In this document: piece after piece, positions 1 through 8,194 of the stretch | Layout of the letters: the number at the start of each line of letters is the position of its first letter | How positions within the stretch are numbered: the first letter of the stretch is position 1 | NCBI RefSeq assembly: GCF_001879205.1 | Contig: NZ_MLFK01000001.1 | Location: 425,286-489,285 of the forward strand | Direction: 5' to 3' | Length of the DNA stretch: 64,000 nucleotides | DNA from: Flavobacterium johnsoniae | Lineage (GTDB): Bacteria > Bacteroidota > Bacteroidia > Flavobacteriales > Flavobacteriaceae | Notes under the pieces: generated by a model | Told to the model about the DNA's origin: nothing | What the model saw: only the letters and a program-made list of their open reading frames with translations | Databases searched by the model: none | Position numbers and translations under genes: made by a program

Positions 1-52
1 TTGCAAAACTAAATGCCATCACTGCGATTGCAGCTAAAATAATTTTCTTCAT
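1..52 (-). CDS. Truncated N-terminus of an exported protein
   Basis: Only the first 17 codons lie in the window; the gene runs off the left edge. The visible residues (MKKIILAAIAVMAFSFA) form a typical Sec signal peptide: two lysines followed by a hydrophobic core. They closely resemble the start of the divergent beta-barrel protein at 533, so this may be a related outer-membrane barrel protein, but that is a guess from the signal peptide alone. A -7 promoter match lies about 30 bases upstream. Confidence 0.6.
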   Translation of the reverse strand, partial: MKKIILAAIAVMAFSFA

Positions 53-81
53 TTTAATTTGTTTTGGTTAAATTTAATAGT

Positions 82-89
82 CAAATATA
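82..89 (-). promoter_or_regulatory. -7 promoter element for the truncated left-edge gene
   Basis: On the minus strand this reads TATATTTG, an exact match to the Bacteroidota TAnnTTTG element, 30 bases before the ATG at 52. No clear TTG -33 box is seen at the expected distance. Confidence 0.5.
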
Positions 90-479
90 AATATATTCTT
101 CATAAAAACTAATTTGGAATTTAACAAATAAAATAGTAATAAGCTTCTAAATTGTTAATTGAACATAAATTATGTTTTAATTCTGATTTTTTGAAAGAAT
201 GAAATTCGCATTATGATTTTAAAAACTATACTAAAATTACCTCTTTCCTTTGGCATGCATTTTTAAGTTTTAGATATAAAATTAAGATTTTACTTATCAA
301 AAAAAATATTTTAATCTATTTTAAATATCAAAATAAGCGAGAATTTAATTACAAATATTCGGTTGTATTTCAGTCATTTAGCAAACCAAAGTCAAGAAAA
401 CTGTATTTAAATCTTAAAAAAAATGTAAATTTTAATAATTATATAAAGGCAGATATAAAACAATAAAATCAAAATAATG

Positions 480-487
480 TAGTTTTG
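480..487 (+). promoter_or_regulatory. -7 promoter element for the beta-barrel gene
   Basis: TAGTTTTG matches TAnnTTTG, about 45 bases before the ATG at 533. No convincing -33 TTG is present, so confidence is modest in such AT-rich DNA. Confidence 0.4.
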
Positions 488-532
488 ATCTAAAGAATAA
501 CATTTAAATACCAAACACTAAAAACACTTTTT

Positions 533-1093
533 ATGAAGAAAATACTTTTAGCAGCTGTATTGTTCCTAGCAACGTCAGCTACAATTCAGGCTCAATTTGT
601 ACAAATTGGGGTTAAAGCCGGAGTTAACTTTGCTAACCAAACAGGCGGTTCTGGTTTTAACGGAATCTCTGTTGATAAAGAAGGTATTACCAGTTATCAC
701 GCTGGTTTAGTCGCAGAACTTAAGTTATTAGAAAAATTCTCTATTCAGCCAGAGCTTTTGTATACTACACAAGGAGCAGAATACAAAAGTGCTGTACAGG
801 ATTTTAAAAACGAAATGGGATATATTGCTATTCCTGTAATGGCAAAAATCTACATGACAAAATCTCTTAGCTTAGAACTTGGTCCACAAGCCTCTTTCCT
901 TGTAAGTAATAAAAAGGAATTTGATGCAGCAGATCCAAAAACTTTTGACTTCTCTCTTAATGCAGGTTTAGGATTAAAAGTCGTTGGAGGTCTTTTTGTT
1001 CAAGCTCGCTACGGAATTGGTCTAACTGAGATTTCAGAAGAAGCTGACTTTAAAAACTCTGTATTCCAACTTTCAGCTGGTTACATGTTCTAA
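533..1093 (+). CDS. Outer-membrane beta-barrel (porin/PorT-like) protein
   Basis: A 186-residue protein with a clear signal peptide (residues 1-20, ending AQA-Q). The rest is a series of alternating amphipathic strands: FVQIGVKAGVNFAN, GLVAELKLLEKFSIQPELLY, YIAIPVMAKIYM, LSLELGPQASFLV, and a final SVFQLSAGYMF ending in Phe as outer-membrane barrels do. This is the eight-stranded 'outer membrane protein beta-barrel' family common in Bacteroidota. The members are abundant and mostly of unknown role. It stands alone and is followed by a strong terminator at 1116. The divergent truncated gene at the left edge has a near-identical signal peptide and may be a relative. Confidence 0.8.
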   Translation: MKKILLAAVLFLATSATIQAQFVQIGVKAGVNFANQTGGSGFNGISVDKEGITSYHAGLVAELKLLEKFSIQPELLYTTQGAEYKSAVQDFKNEMGYIAIPVMAKIYMTKSLSLELGPQASFLVSNKKEFDAADPKTFDFSLNAGLGLKVVGGLFVQARYGIGLTEISEEADFKNSVFQLSAGYMF

Positions 1094-1115
1094 AAGAATA
1101 TCACATACTTTTACA

Positions 1116-1144
1116 AAAACCGTTCTGTTTATTAGAGCGGTTTT
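1116..1144 (+). terminator. Rho-independent terminator after the beta-barrel gene
   Basis: Stem AAAACCGTTCT pairs (one G-T) with AGAGCGGTTTT across a 7-base loop and runs into a T tract, 22 bases after the stop codon at 1093. Confidence 0.8.
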
Positions 1145-1242
1145 TTTATTTTTACAAAGTTCAATGACAATTGCAAAAATCAATTTCAATGCAATTGCAA
1201 AAACTAGTGACAATTCTAATACTTCAACATAAATAATTAAAC

Positions 1243-1656
1243 ATGAAAATCTGCATTATCAACGGACCCAATTTGAATCTTTTAGGAAAACGCGAACCGG
1301 AAGTTTACGGAAGCCAGACTTTTGAAGATTACTTTGAAACGTTGAAACAAAAATTTCCAAACGTCGAACTTTCTTATTACCAAAGTAATATTGAGGGCGA
1401 ATTGATTGGTAAAATTCAGGAATGCGGTTTTACTTTTGACGGAATAATTCTAAATGCAGGTGCTTATACACATACTTCCATTGGTTTGGGCGATGCTATA
1501 AAAGCCGTTACAACTCCGGTAATCGAAGTACATATCTCAAATACATATGCCCGAGAAAGTTTTAGACATCAATCTTATTTATCTGGAAATGCTAAAGGAG
1601 TTATTCTGGGATTTGGTTTAAAAAGCTACGAATTGGCGATTCAGTCGTTTTTGTAA
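1243..1656 (+). CDS. aroQ: Type II 3-dehydroquinate dehydratase
   Basis: Third step of the shikimate pathway: dehydration of 3-dehydroquinate to 3-dehydroshikimate in the cytoplasm, forming a dodecamer in known family members. The 137 residues match the usual 140-150 length. The N-terminus has the family signature (GPNLNLLG, then REPEVYG with the catalytic Tyr). Further on come NAGAYTHTSIGL with the substrate-binding Asn, EVHISN with the catalytic His, and ARESFRHQS with the substrate-binding Arg. The gene is monocistronic here; the inverted repeat at 1673 follows. Confidence 0.95.
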   Translation: MKICIINGPNLNLLGKREPEVYGSQTFEDYFETLKQKFPNVELSYYQSNIEGELIGKIQECGFTFDGIILNAGAYTHTSIGLGDAIKAVTTPVIEVHISNTYARESFRHQSYLSGNAKGVILGFGLKSYELAIQSFL

Positions 1657-1672
1657 AAACCTGATTAACGAA

Positions 1673-1760
1673 TGTCATCCTGAGCGTAGTCGAAGGCTTA
1701 TGGAAACAAGAGGGCTTCGACTACGCTCAGCCTGACAATTGACTCCGCTCAGCCTGACGG
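1673..1760. repeat. Intergenic inverted repeat, GTCATCCTGAGCG type
   Basis: An arm at 1673-1697 (GTCATCCTGAGCGTAGTCGA and on) is matched inversely at 1713-1737 with one or two extra bases, followed by a partial third copy (CCGCTCAGCCTGAC) at 1744-1758. The arms can form a long hairpin. Base composition is much richer in GC than the surroundings. It looks like a dispersed palindromic element rather than a terminator. Confidence 0.75.
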
Positions 1761-1848
1761 TGCAAAGAAATTTGAATCTATTTAATTTAACAAATTATTA
1801 GTAACCTCATTTTCAACTTCTTTTATTTTTGTGAGAGAAACCACTTTC

Positions 1849-4338
1849 ATGAGAAACTTTACTTTATTCGCCTTTTTTATATTTTCGATTTCCAATTTTG
1901 CCCAAATCAAAGGAACTATAACCGATGAAAAAGGAAATCCATTGCCGTTTGTTTCTATTTTTGAAGAAAACACTTATCGCGGCACCACTTCTAATGAGCA
2001 GGGAAAATATCAGCTCAACGTAAAAGAAGTTGCGGGGAGCACAATAATTTTTCAGTACTTAGGCTATAAAACTCAAAAGAAAATTGTTCTTGCAGCAACG
2101 AAAACAGCCATTTTGGATGTTAAACTTCAAGAAGAAAGTTTCTCGCTAAATGAAGTTGTTATTGATCCTAAAATCAATCCTGCAAATGCTATTATAAAAA
2201 GTGCAATAGCAAACAAAAAAGAAAACTCAGATAAAACCGGACGTTATACAGCCGATTTTTATTCGAAAGGTATGTTTAAAGTGAAAGATCTTCCTAAAAA
2301 AATCTTAGGCCAAAAAGTAGATCTTAGCCCGGACATGGCTTCAAATTTAGATTCGACCGGAACCGGAATTTTATATTTGTCTGAAACGGTTTCGAAAATT
2401 ACTTTTGAAAAACCTGCCAGGTTAAAAGAGAAAATTATTGCATCGAAAATATCAGGAAATAACCGCGGATACAGCTACAATACTGCAGCTTTATCTACTT
2501 ATGATTTTTATGATAATACGGTGAAGTTTGATATTAAAATGATTTCTCCTATTGCCGATAATGCTTTCAATTACTATAAATACAAATTAGAAGGCACATC
2601 TTACAATGATAATAACCAACAGATTTATAAAATTAAAGTTATCCCTAAACGAGATAAAGAACCTGTTTTTGAAGGCTACATTTATATAGTCGATGATAGT
2701 TTTGCCATTTATGCTATAGATTTAGACATAAAAGGCTATCGCATGAAAAATGAGTTTACTGAAGTCATGAATTTAAAACAGAGCTTTAGTTACAATATGC
2801 AAAACAAAATCTGGTCTAAAAATGCGCAGACTCTTTCTTTTAATGCGGGTATTTTTGGTATAAAATTCTCTGGAAATTTCAATTATGTTTATTCTAATTA
2901 TGAATTTCCATCTTCTTTCGAGAAAAAAACTTTTGGAAACGAAATTGTCTCTTTTGAAACCAATGCGAATAAAAAAGACAATGCTTTCTGGAATGAAATT
3001 AGACCAATTCCGTTAACGATTGAAGAAAGCAGCGATTACACTAAAAAAGACAGTCTTTTAACGATTCGAACATCCAGAAAATACACTGATTCTATCGATG
3101 CAAAAAACAATAAGTTTAAAGTTTTGGATGTCTTGATGGGTTATGATTATAAAAATACGTTCAAAAAATATTCATTTAATTATGACGGCTTACTAAAGCT
3201 TACTTCTTTAAGCTTTAATACGGTTCAGGGATTTAATTTAGATTCCGGATTTTCATTTAAAAAAGGCAATGAGGAAGAAGGAAAAACAACTTCTGTCAGC
3301 ACCACTTTTAACTACGGATTTTCTGATGAACGTTTCCGCGTAACCGGGCAATTGACTCATAAATTCAACAATATAAATTATGCCACTCTTGGAATATCAG
3401 GAGGAACAAAAACGGAGCAGTTTAACAGCGGACAGCCAATTTCTAAATTAGTCAACTCTATAAGTTCTTTGTTCTTTAAAGACAATTATATGAAATTGTA
3501 TAATTTAGAATATGCTCAGGTTAACTATTCGCAAAATGTTTTAAACGGAGTCAATCTGTACGCTAAAGCAGCTTATGAACAGCGAAAACCTCTTTTTAAT
3601 ACGACTGATTATTCTTTTTTTAAAAGAGATGATTTATATTCTTCTAATAATCCGCTTGCTCCAAATGATTTTACTACAGCTCCATTTGAACAGCATCATT
3701 TGTTTAAAACCAGTGTAAGTGCCCGAATTAATTTTGGCAACAAATACATTTCAAGACCTGACGGAAGATATAATTTTAGAGATGGTAAATATCCAACTGT
3801 AGTTATTGCATTCGAAAAAGCATTTGCAGGAAGCGAAAAGAAATATGAATACGAAAGAATCGGTTCTTCTGTTCAATACGATTTACCGCTTGGAAACAAA
3901 GGTACTTTAGGAATGAATTTTAAAGCGGGTAAATTCTTTAATGCTGAGAATATCTCTTTTATAGATTACCGCCATTTTAACGGAAACCAAACGCATATTG
4001 GCACAAGCGGCCGTTATTTAAATGTTTTTAATTTAATGCCTTATTATACGAACAGCACAAACGACAGTTATTTTGAAATGCATTTAGAACACAATGACAT
4101 GGGATATGTGATGAATAAAATTCCGCTTTTGAATCTTTTAAAATCAACCATGAATCTTGGATTTCATTCGCTGGCAATTCCGGATCGCAAACCTTATTCT
4201 GAATTTACGGTTGGTCTAGACAATCTTGGTTTCGGAAAATTCAAATTATTTAGGGTCGATTACGTGCATTCTTATCAAGGCGGCATTCAGCAAAATGGTG
4301 TGGTGTTTGGATTGAAGATTTTGAATGTGTTGGACTAA
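1849..4338 (+). CDS. DUF5686 / carboxypeptidase-regulatory-like outer-membrane protein
   Basis: About 829 residues if translation starts at the ATG at 1849. A GTG at 1831 is in frame, but the ATG places the signal peptide (MRNFTLFAFFIFSISNFAQ) at the very N-terminus, so I prefer it. After it comes a carboxypeptidase-D regulatory-like (CarboxypepD_reg) beta-sandwich (roughly residues 20-105: KGTITDEKGNPLPFVSIFEE..., FQYLGYKTQKK). The long C-terminal part has the features of DUF5686: alternating strands and many aromatic residues, ending in VVFGLKILNVLD. It is predicted to sit in the outer membrane. Function is unknown; members resemble TonB-receptor barrels without a plug. It is a single gene. 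Confidence 0.75.
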   Translation: MRNFTLFAFFIFSISNFAQIKGTITDEKGNPLPFVSIFEENTYRGTTSNEQGKYQLNVKEVAGSTIIFQYLGYKTQKKIVLAATKTAILDVKLQEESFSLNEVVIDPKINPANAIIKSAIANKKENSDKTGRYTADFYSKGMFKVKDLPKKILGQKVDLSPDMASNLDSTGTGILYLSETVSKITFEKPARLKEKIIASKISGNNRGYSYNTAALSTYDFYDNTVKFDIKMISPIADNAFNYYKYKLEGTSYNDNNQQIYKIKVIPKRDKEPVFEGYIYIVDDSFAIYAIDLDIKGYRMKNEFTEVMNLKQSFSYNMQNKIWSKNAQTLSFNAGIFGIKFSGNFNYVYSNYEFPSSFEKKTFGNEIVSFETNANKKDNAFWNEIRPIPLTIEESSDYTKKDSLLTIRTSRKYTDSIDAKNNKFKVLDVLMGYDYKNTFKKYSFNYDGLLKLTSLSFNTVQGFNLDSGFSFKKGNEEEGKTTSVSTTFNYGFSDERFRVTGQLTHKFNNINYATLGISGGTKTEQFNSGQPISKLVNSISSLFFKDNYMKLYNLEYAQVNYSQNVLNGVNLYAKAAYEQRKPLFNTTDYSFFKRDDLYSSNNPLAPNDFTTAPFEQHHLFKTSVSARINFGNKYISRPDGRYNFRDGKYPTVVIAFEKAFAGSEKKYEYERIGSSVQYDLPLGNKGTLGMNFKAGKFFNAENISFIDYRHFNGNQTHIGTSGRYLNVFNLMPYYTNSTNDSYFEMHLEHNDMGYVMNKIPLLNLLKSTMNLGFHSLAIPDRKPYSEFTVGLDNLGFGKFKLFRVDYVHSYQGGIQQNGVVFGLKILNVLD

Positions 4339-4348
4339 GGAAGTTGCT

Positions 4349-4576
4349 AAAGGTCTAAGATACTAAGGTTCTGAGTTTTTTTTCTAAGTTACTAAGTAAA
4401 AAGCTGGATGGTTCTCGACTTCGCCCGAACTGACAAACATCAAAAAAATCCGTTTATTCGTTAAAAAGAATAAACGGATTTTTAATTTAATCTTTGTCAA
4501 AGTTTTAAACTTTGACAAAGAGAGATATGGTAAAAACACCTTAGTATCTTAGAGCCTTAGCCCCTCAGAACCTTTT
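4349..4576. repeat. Intergenic region framed by 'CTTAGTATCTTAG' inverted repeats
   Basis: The arm at 4349-4375 (AAGGTCTAAGATACTAAGG then TTCTGAG) is matched inversely at 4539-4576 (CCTTAGTATCTTAG, CTCAGAACCTT). Two further hairpins lie inside: 4444-4483 and 4492-4520. The same motif family occurs at 6869-6942. It lies between convergent genes. Confidence 0.65.
4444..4483. terminator. Bidirectional terminator hairpin
   Basis: A perfect 16-base stem, AAAAATCCGTTTATTC with its complement at 4468-4483, with an 8-base loop and A/T flanks on both sides. It lies between the DUF5686 gene and the convergent cation transporter gene. A second perfect palindrome (CTTTGTCAAAGTTT and complement) follows at 4492-4520. 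Confidence 0.7.
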
Positions 4577-5453
4577 AACAATGATAATCATCTGGTTCAA
4601 TATGGATCAAAACATTTCCCAGCTGCGGAATTTGTTCTTTTAAGGTATCTTGCAATTTATGCGATAAATCATGCCCTTCTTTTACAGAAATCTTAGCCGA
4701 AACTATAGCATGAAGATCGACATGGTAACGCATTCCGGCTTTACGGATGAAACATTTTTCGGTTCCGAGAATTCCAGGAACAGTTAAAGCTTTTACGCGA
4801 ATTTCTTCGACTAAATCGTCGTTTAGATTTTCGTCCATGATTTCGCCAAGTGCAGGCCTGAAAATTTTATAGCTGTTGTATAAAATAAAAAATGCAGCAA
4901 AGAGCGCTGCCCAATCGTCTGCAGATTCGTAACCTTTTCCCATAATCAAGGCAATCGAAATCCCGATAAAAGCGGCAATCGAAGTTATAGCATCACTCCT
5001 ATGATGCCAGGCATCGGCTGCAAGAGAGGAACTATTGGTTTGTCGGCTTCTTTTCATTACTAAACGAAAAGAGTATTCCTTCCAGATAATAATGGCACCT
5101 AAAATGTATAAAGTCCATGATTTTGGCAGATCGTGCGAAGTTCCAATATTAGCAATACTTTCATACCCAATAATCGTAGCCGAAGTGATTAAAAACCCAA
5201 CAACCAAAAAGGTAATAAGAGGTTCTGCACGACCGTGACCATAGGGATGGTTTTCATCTGCAGGTTTATTCGAATATTTAATTCCGAATAACACCAGACA
5301 AGATGAAAATATATCCGTCGTTGATTCGATTGCATCTGCAATCAAGGCGTATGAATTGCCAAAAAAACCTGCTAAACCTTTTACAAGGGCTAAGCAGGTA
5401 TTTCCGGCTATACTAAAGATAGTAGCTTTTATAGCTTTTTGTTCGTTTGTCAT
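4575..5453 (-). CDS. Cation diffusion facilitator (CDF) metal transporter
   Basis: A 292-residue inner-membrane transporter that would exchange divalent metal (Zn, Co, Fe or Mn class) for protons. The start is set at the ATG at 5453 (MTNEQKA); an upstream in-frame start at 5498 would add a Cys-rich 15-residue stretch encoded by a palindromic repeat (5474-5532). Family features are visible: DAIESTTD in TM2, HPYGHGRAE in the cytoplasmic loop, and DAWHHRSDA in TM5, which supply the metal-binding Asp/His residues. The cytoplasmic C-terminal domain (roughly residues 210-292) carries His residues and ends IHIEPDDYHC. Metal specificity cannot be read from sequence. Confidence 0.9.
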   Translation of the reverse strand: MTNEQKAIKATIFSIAGNTCLALVKGLAGFFGNSYALIADAIESTTDIFSSCLVLFGIKYSNKPADENHPYGHGRAEPLITFLVVGFLITSATIIGYESIANIGTSHDLPKSWTLYILGAIIIWKEYSFRLVMKRSRQTNSSSLAADAWHHRSDAITSIAAFIGISIALIMGKGYESADDWAALFAAFFILYNSYKIFRPALGEIMDENLNDDLVEEIRVKALTVPGILGTEKCFIRKAGMRYHVDLHAIVSAKISVKEGHDLSHKLQDTLKEQIPQLGNVLIHIEPDDYHC

Positions 5454-5473
5454 GTAGTGACATTTATTTTTTT

Positions 5474-5532
5474 GCCACGAATTGCACGAATTACACAAAT
5501 TTTTATTTAAAATAAATCGTGCAGTTCGTGGC
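5474..5532. repeat. Palindromic repeat, GCCACGAATTGCACGA type
   Basis: GCCACGAATTGCACGA (5474-5489) is inverted at 5517-5532 with one mismatch, around an AT-rich centre. The same motif class (GCCACGGATTACACAGATT) recurs as the outer arms of the element at 57347-57601. Confidence 0.7.
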
Positions 5533-5543
5533 TTGCTTTCTTT

Positions 5544-6857
5544 TTACGCTCTCACGATTTTTGCTCCAATTGCTCTTAAGCGCTCGTCGATACGCTCGTA
5601 TCCACGGTCGATTTGCTCGATATTTTGAATTGTGCTTGTTCCTTTTGCTGAAAGCGCTGCAATCAATAGTGAAATTCCCGCACGAATATCTGGTGATGAC
5701 ATTGTTGTTGCTTTTAGTTGAGATTCGAAATTATGTCCCATAACCACTGCTCTATGCGGATCACATAACATGATTTTTGCTCCCATGTCGATTAATTTGT
5801 CTACGAAGAACAAACGGCTTTCGAACATTTTTTGATGAATTAAAACATCTCCTTTTGCTTGTGTTGCTACTACCAAAACAATACTCAACAAGTCAGGTGT
5901 AAATCCTGGCCATGGTGCATCGGCAATGGTTAAGATCGAACCGTCGATATCTGTTTTTACTTCGTAACCGTCTTTGTGAGCCGGAATGTAAATATCGTCG
6001 TTGCGTTTTTCGATTGTAATTCCAAGTTTTCTAAATGTATTCGGAATCAAACCTAAATTCTCCCAGCTTACATTTTTAATCGTGATTTCGCTTTTTGTCA
6101 TAGCCGCAAGACCAATCCAAGAACCTATTTCGATCATATCAGGCAGGATTGTGTGCTCACATCCGCCAAGGCTTTCAACACCTTCGATAGTCAACAAGTT
6201 AGATCCAACTCCCGTAATTTTTGCTCCCATAGAGTTCAGCATTTTACACAATTGTTGTAAATATGGTTCGCAGGCAGCGTTGTAAACTGTAGTTGTTCCT
6301 TTTGCCAAAACAGCAGCCATTACAATGTTTGCAGTTCCGGTTACAGAAGCCTCATCAAGAAGCATATCTGTTCCTTTAAGTCCTTCTTTTGGAGATTCTA
6401 CTCCGTAAAAGTGATCTTCTCTGTTGTATCTAAATTTTGCTCCAAGGTTGATGAAACCTTCAAAGTGAGTATCTAATCTGCGTCGGCCAATTTTATCTCC
6501 TCCTGGTTTCGGAATATATCCTTTTCCGAAACGGGCCAAAAGCGGACCAACAATCATAATAGAACCACGAAGCGCTCCTCCTTCTTTCTTGAAAGCTTCA
6601 GTTTCTAAGTATCCAACATTAACTTCATCAGCCTGAAACGTAATCGAACCCGGTTCATTGCGCTGAATTTTTACCCCTAAATTACCCAGTAAAGTGATTA
6701 ATTTATTGATGTCTATAATATCGGGAATATTATTAATTTTTACTTTATCTCCCGTTAGAAGCACGGCACATAAAATTTGTAATGCCTCATTTTTTGCTCC
6801 TTGCGGAGTGATTTCTCCTTTTAAAGGAGTTCCTCCTTCGATTTTAAAAATTCCCAT
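5544..6857 (-). CDS. murA: UDP-N-acetylglucosamine 1-carboxyvinyltransferase
   Basis: First committed step of peptidoglycan synthesis: transfer of enolpyruvate from PEP to UDP-GlcNAc, in the cytoplasm. The length of 437 residues is normal. The conserved PQGAKNEALQ with the active-site Lys is at residues 18-27, and later motifs of the EPSP-synthase fold follow. In the active-site loop the sequence is KPGGDKIGRRRLDTH, so residue 121 (codon at 6495-6497) is Asp where E. coli MurA has Cys115. Asp here is known from mycobacteria, Chlamydia and Borrelia and gives fosfomycin insensitivity. As far as I know it is also normal for Bacteroidota. It is upstream of no obvious operon partner. Confidence 0.95.
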   Translation of the reverse strand: MGIFKIEGGTPLKGEITPQGAKNEALQILCAVLLTGDKVKINNIPDIIDINKLITLLGNLGVKIQRNEPGSITFQADEVNVGYLETEAFKKEGGALRGSIMIVGPLLARFGKGYIPKPGGDKIGRRRLDTHFEGFINLGAKFRYNREDHFYGVESPKEGLKGTDMLLDEASVTGTANIVMAAVLAKGTTTVYNAACEPYLQQLCKMLNSMGAKITGVGSNLLTIEGVESLGGCEHTILPDMIEIGSWIGLAAMTKSEITIKNVSWENLGLIPNTFRKLGITIEKRNDDIYIPAHKDGYEVKTDIDGSILTIADAPWPGFTPDLLSIVLVVATQAKGDVLIHQKMFESRLFFVDKLIDMGAKIMLCDPHRAVVMGHNFESQLKATTMSSPDIRAGISLLIAALSAKGTSTIQNIEQIDRGYERIDERLRAIGAKIVRA

Positions 6858-6868
6858 AGATCTTGTTT

Positions 6869-6942
6869 AGGTTCTAAGGTTCTGAGATTCTGAGGTCCTA
6901 AGCTAAAAATCTTAGCAGCTTAGTTCCTTAGTATCTTAGCGC
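6869..6942. repeat. AG/CT-rich inverted repeat between murA and the DUF4290 gene
   Basis: The left half (AGGTTCTAAGGTTCTGAG, ATTCTGAGGTCCTAAG) and the right half (CTTAGCAGCTTAG, TTCCTTAGTATCTTAGCGCC) are inversely related and share the CTTAGTATCTTAG core with the repeat at 4349-4576. It is probably a second copy of the same dispersed element. Confidence 0.6.
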
Positions 6943-6947
6943 CTTTT

Positions 6948-7667
6948 TTATTTCTGATTATTGTTTTTTTGAAATGTTTTTTTTTGACCGCCTTTGTTGT
7001 TTTTGTTATTCTGAATCTTTGGCTGTCCGGCTGGTGCAATTTTGTTTGAAACACGTTTGTTTGTACGCATTAAATCTGTTGTGTTCAGTAATTCTTCCGT
7101 ACTGTGCAGCAAATTTATTTTTCCTCCGGACAATTCGTATAAATGTTCAAAAATTACGTCGTCTTTTACGGTGTCTTTGTTCCAGCTCAAAAATGATTTT
7201 TTCATGTGGTTGGCAATTACCATAACCAGTGCATTTTTCATTTCGCCTTCTTCCCATTTATTGGCAACATCAATCATATATTTGATATTGTTTCCGTAGA
7301 ATCGGTATTTAGGAAAGTTTTGCGGATATTGCAAAACATCTGGCTTTAACTCCAAAACTTCTCTTGACGGAATTGGGTACGGAGATTCCACATTCAATTT
7401 AAAATCAGACATGATAAAAAGCTGATCCCATAATTTATGCTGAAAATCCGGCACATCTCGCAAATGCGGATTCAAACTTCCCATAACCTGAATGATGTAT
7501 TTCGCAGCTTTGTTGCGTGTTTCATCATCTTCGATTGCAGTAGCCTGGTCAATCAGTTTTTGTAAATGACGACCGTACTCCGGAATAATCAAACGCTGTC
7601 TTTCAGAATTATATTCTAAGTTAAAGACAACGTCGTTTGCGACTTCTTTTTTATATTTTTCGACCAT
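6948..7667 (-). CDS. DUF4290 domain-containing protein
   Basis: A 239-residue cytoplasmic protein without signal peptide. The body (residues 10-190; FNLEYNSERQRLIIPEYGRHLQKLID...) matches my memory of DUF4290, a family confined to Bacteroidota and of unknown function. The tail from about residue 200 is a low-complexity basic stretch rich in Lys, Asn and Gln (for example KGGQKKTFQKNNNQK), which may bind nucleic acid. The gene lies 3 bases after the DUF493 gene and upstream of murA on the same strand, so the three may be co-transcribed. That would hint at a housekeeping or envelope role. Confidence 0.8.
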   Translation of the reverse strand: MVEKYKKEVANDVVFNLEYNSERQRLIIPEYGRHLQKLIDQATAIEDDETRNKAAKYIIQVMGSLNPHLRDVPDFQHKLWDQLFIMSDFKLNVESPYPIPSREVLELKPDVLQYPQNFPKYRFYGNNIKYMIDVANKWEEGEMKNALVMVIANHMKKSFLSWNKDTVKDDVIFEHLYELSGGKINLLHSTEELLNTTDLMRTNKRVSNKIAPAGQPKIQNNKNNKGGQKKTFQKNNNQK

Positions 7668-7670
7668 AAG

Positions 7671-7967
7671 TTATAATGAAACTATACCTTCTATTGTAGA
7701 TACTTCTTTGTATTTACCAATCACCTCATCAGAGCTGTTCATGGTTACATCTACAGAAACACTGGTAAATTTACCGGTTTTAGATTTTGTTGTTTTAATA
7801 ACCGCTCCCATACTATCAAAAGCTTTTTCAACACGCTCTACATTATCGGCTACAGACGGCACAATGAATTTATACAAGTATTCTGCTGGCCAAGTATTTG
7901 CGTTATCTAGTTCGACTTTTAATCTTTCGTAAAATTCTGCGGTATTTTTTTCTTTATCGTTCTCCAT
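7671..7967 (-). CDS. DUF493 family protein (YbeD-like)
   Basis: A 98-residue protein. The segment EYLYKFIVPSVADNVERVEKAF... through TKSKTGKFTSVSVDVTMNSSDEVIGKYKEV fits the DUF493/YbeD family, which has an ACT-like alpha/beta fold. Its E. coli member sits near lipoate genes, but the role is not established. It is the first gene of a minus-strand run with the DUF4290 gene (3-base gap) and probably murA. Confidence 0.8.
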   Translation of the reverse strand: MENDKEKNTAEFYERLKVELDNANTWPAEYLYKFIVPSVADNVERVEKAFDSMGAVIKTTKSKTGKFTSVSVDVTMNSSDEVIGKYKEVSTIEGIVSL

Positions 7968-8194
7968 TCGTAATTAAAAATAAACGCAAATATACGTTTT
8001 TGATTTCAGATATTAGATTTTAGGTTTTAGATTTTTTCTATTGAAAAGACTGTTGCTTTTTAGTCACAAATTTCATTCTTTTTTGATTGCTTGTAAAATT
8101 TAAAATCTTGAAAATTCGTGAAATTCGCAACAAACCTTTATATTTGAAAATACTTCGCAGCTCTGCGCCTTTGCGAGATTAAAAATACATTACA

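Larger units (their letters stand above)
53..532. other. Divergent intergenic region, no gene seen
   Basis: These 480 very AT-rich bases separate two divergently transcribed exported-protein genes. Apart from the two -7 elements (82-89 minus, 480-487 plus) I see no open frame, RNA gene or strong hairpin. It is long for a simple divergent promoter region, so regulatory sites are possible but not recognisable. Confidence 0.5.

Noticed and set aside
5454..5498. Longer start for the CDF transporter adding a Cys-rich leader
   Set aside because: The extra residues are encoded by a palindromic repeat; the ATG at 5453 begins at the family's usual N-terminus.
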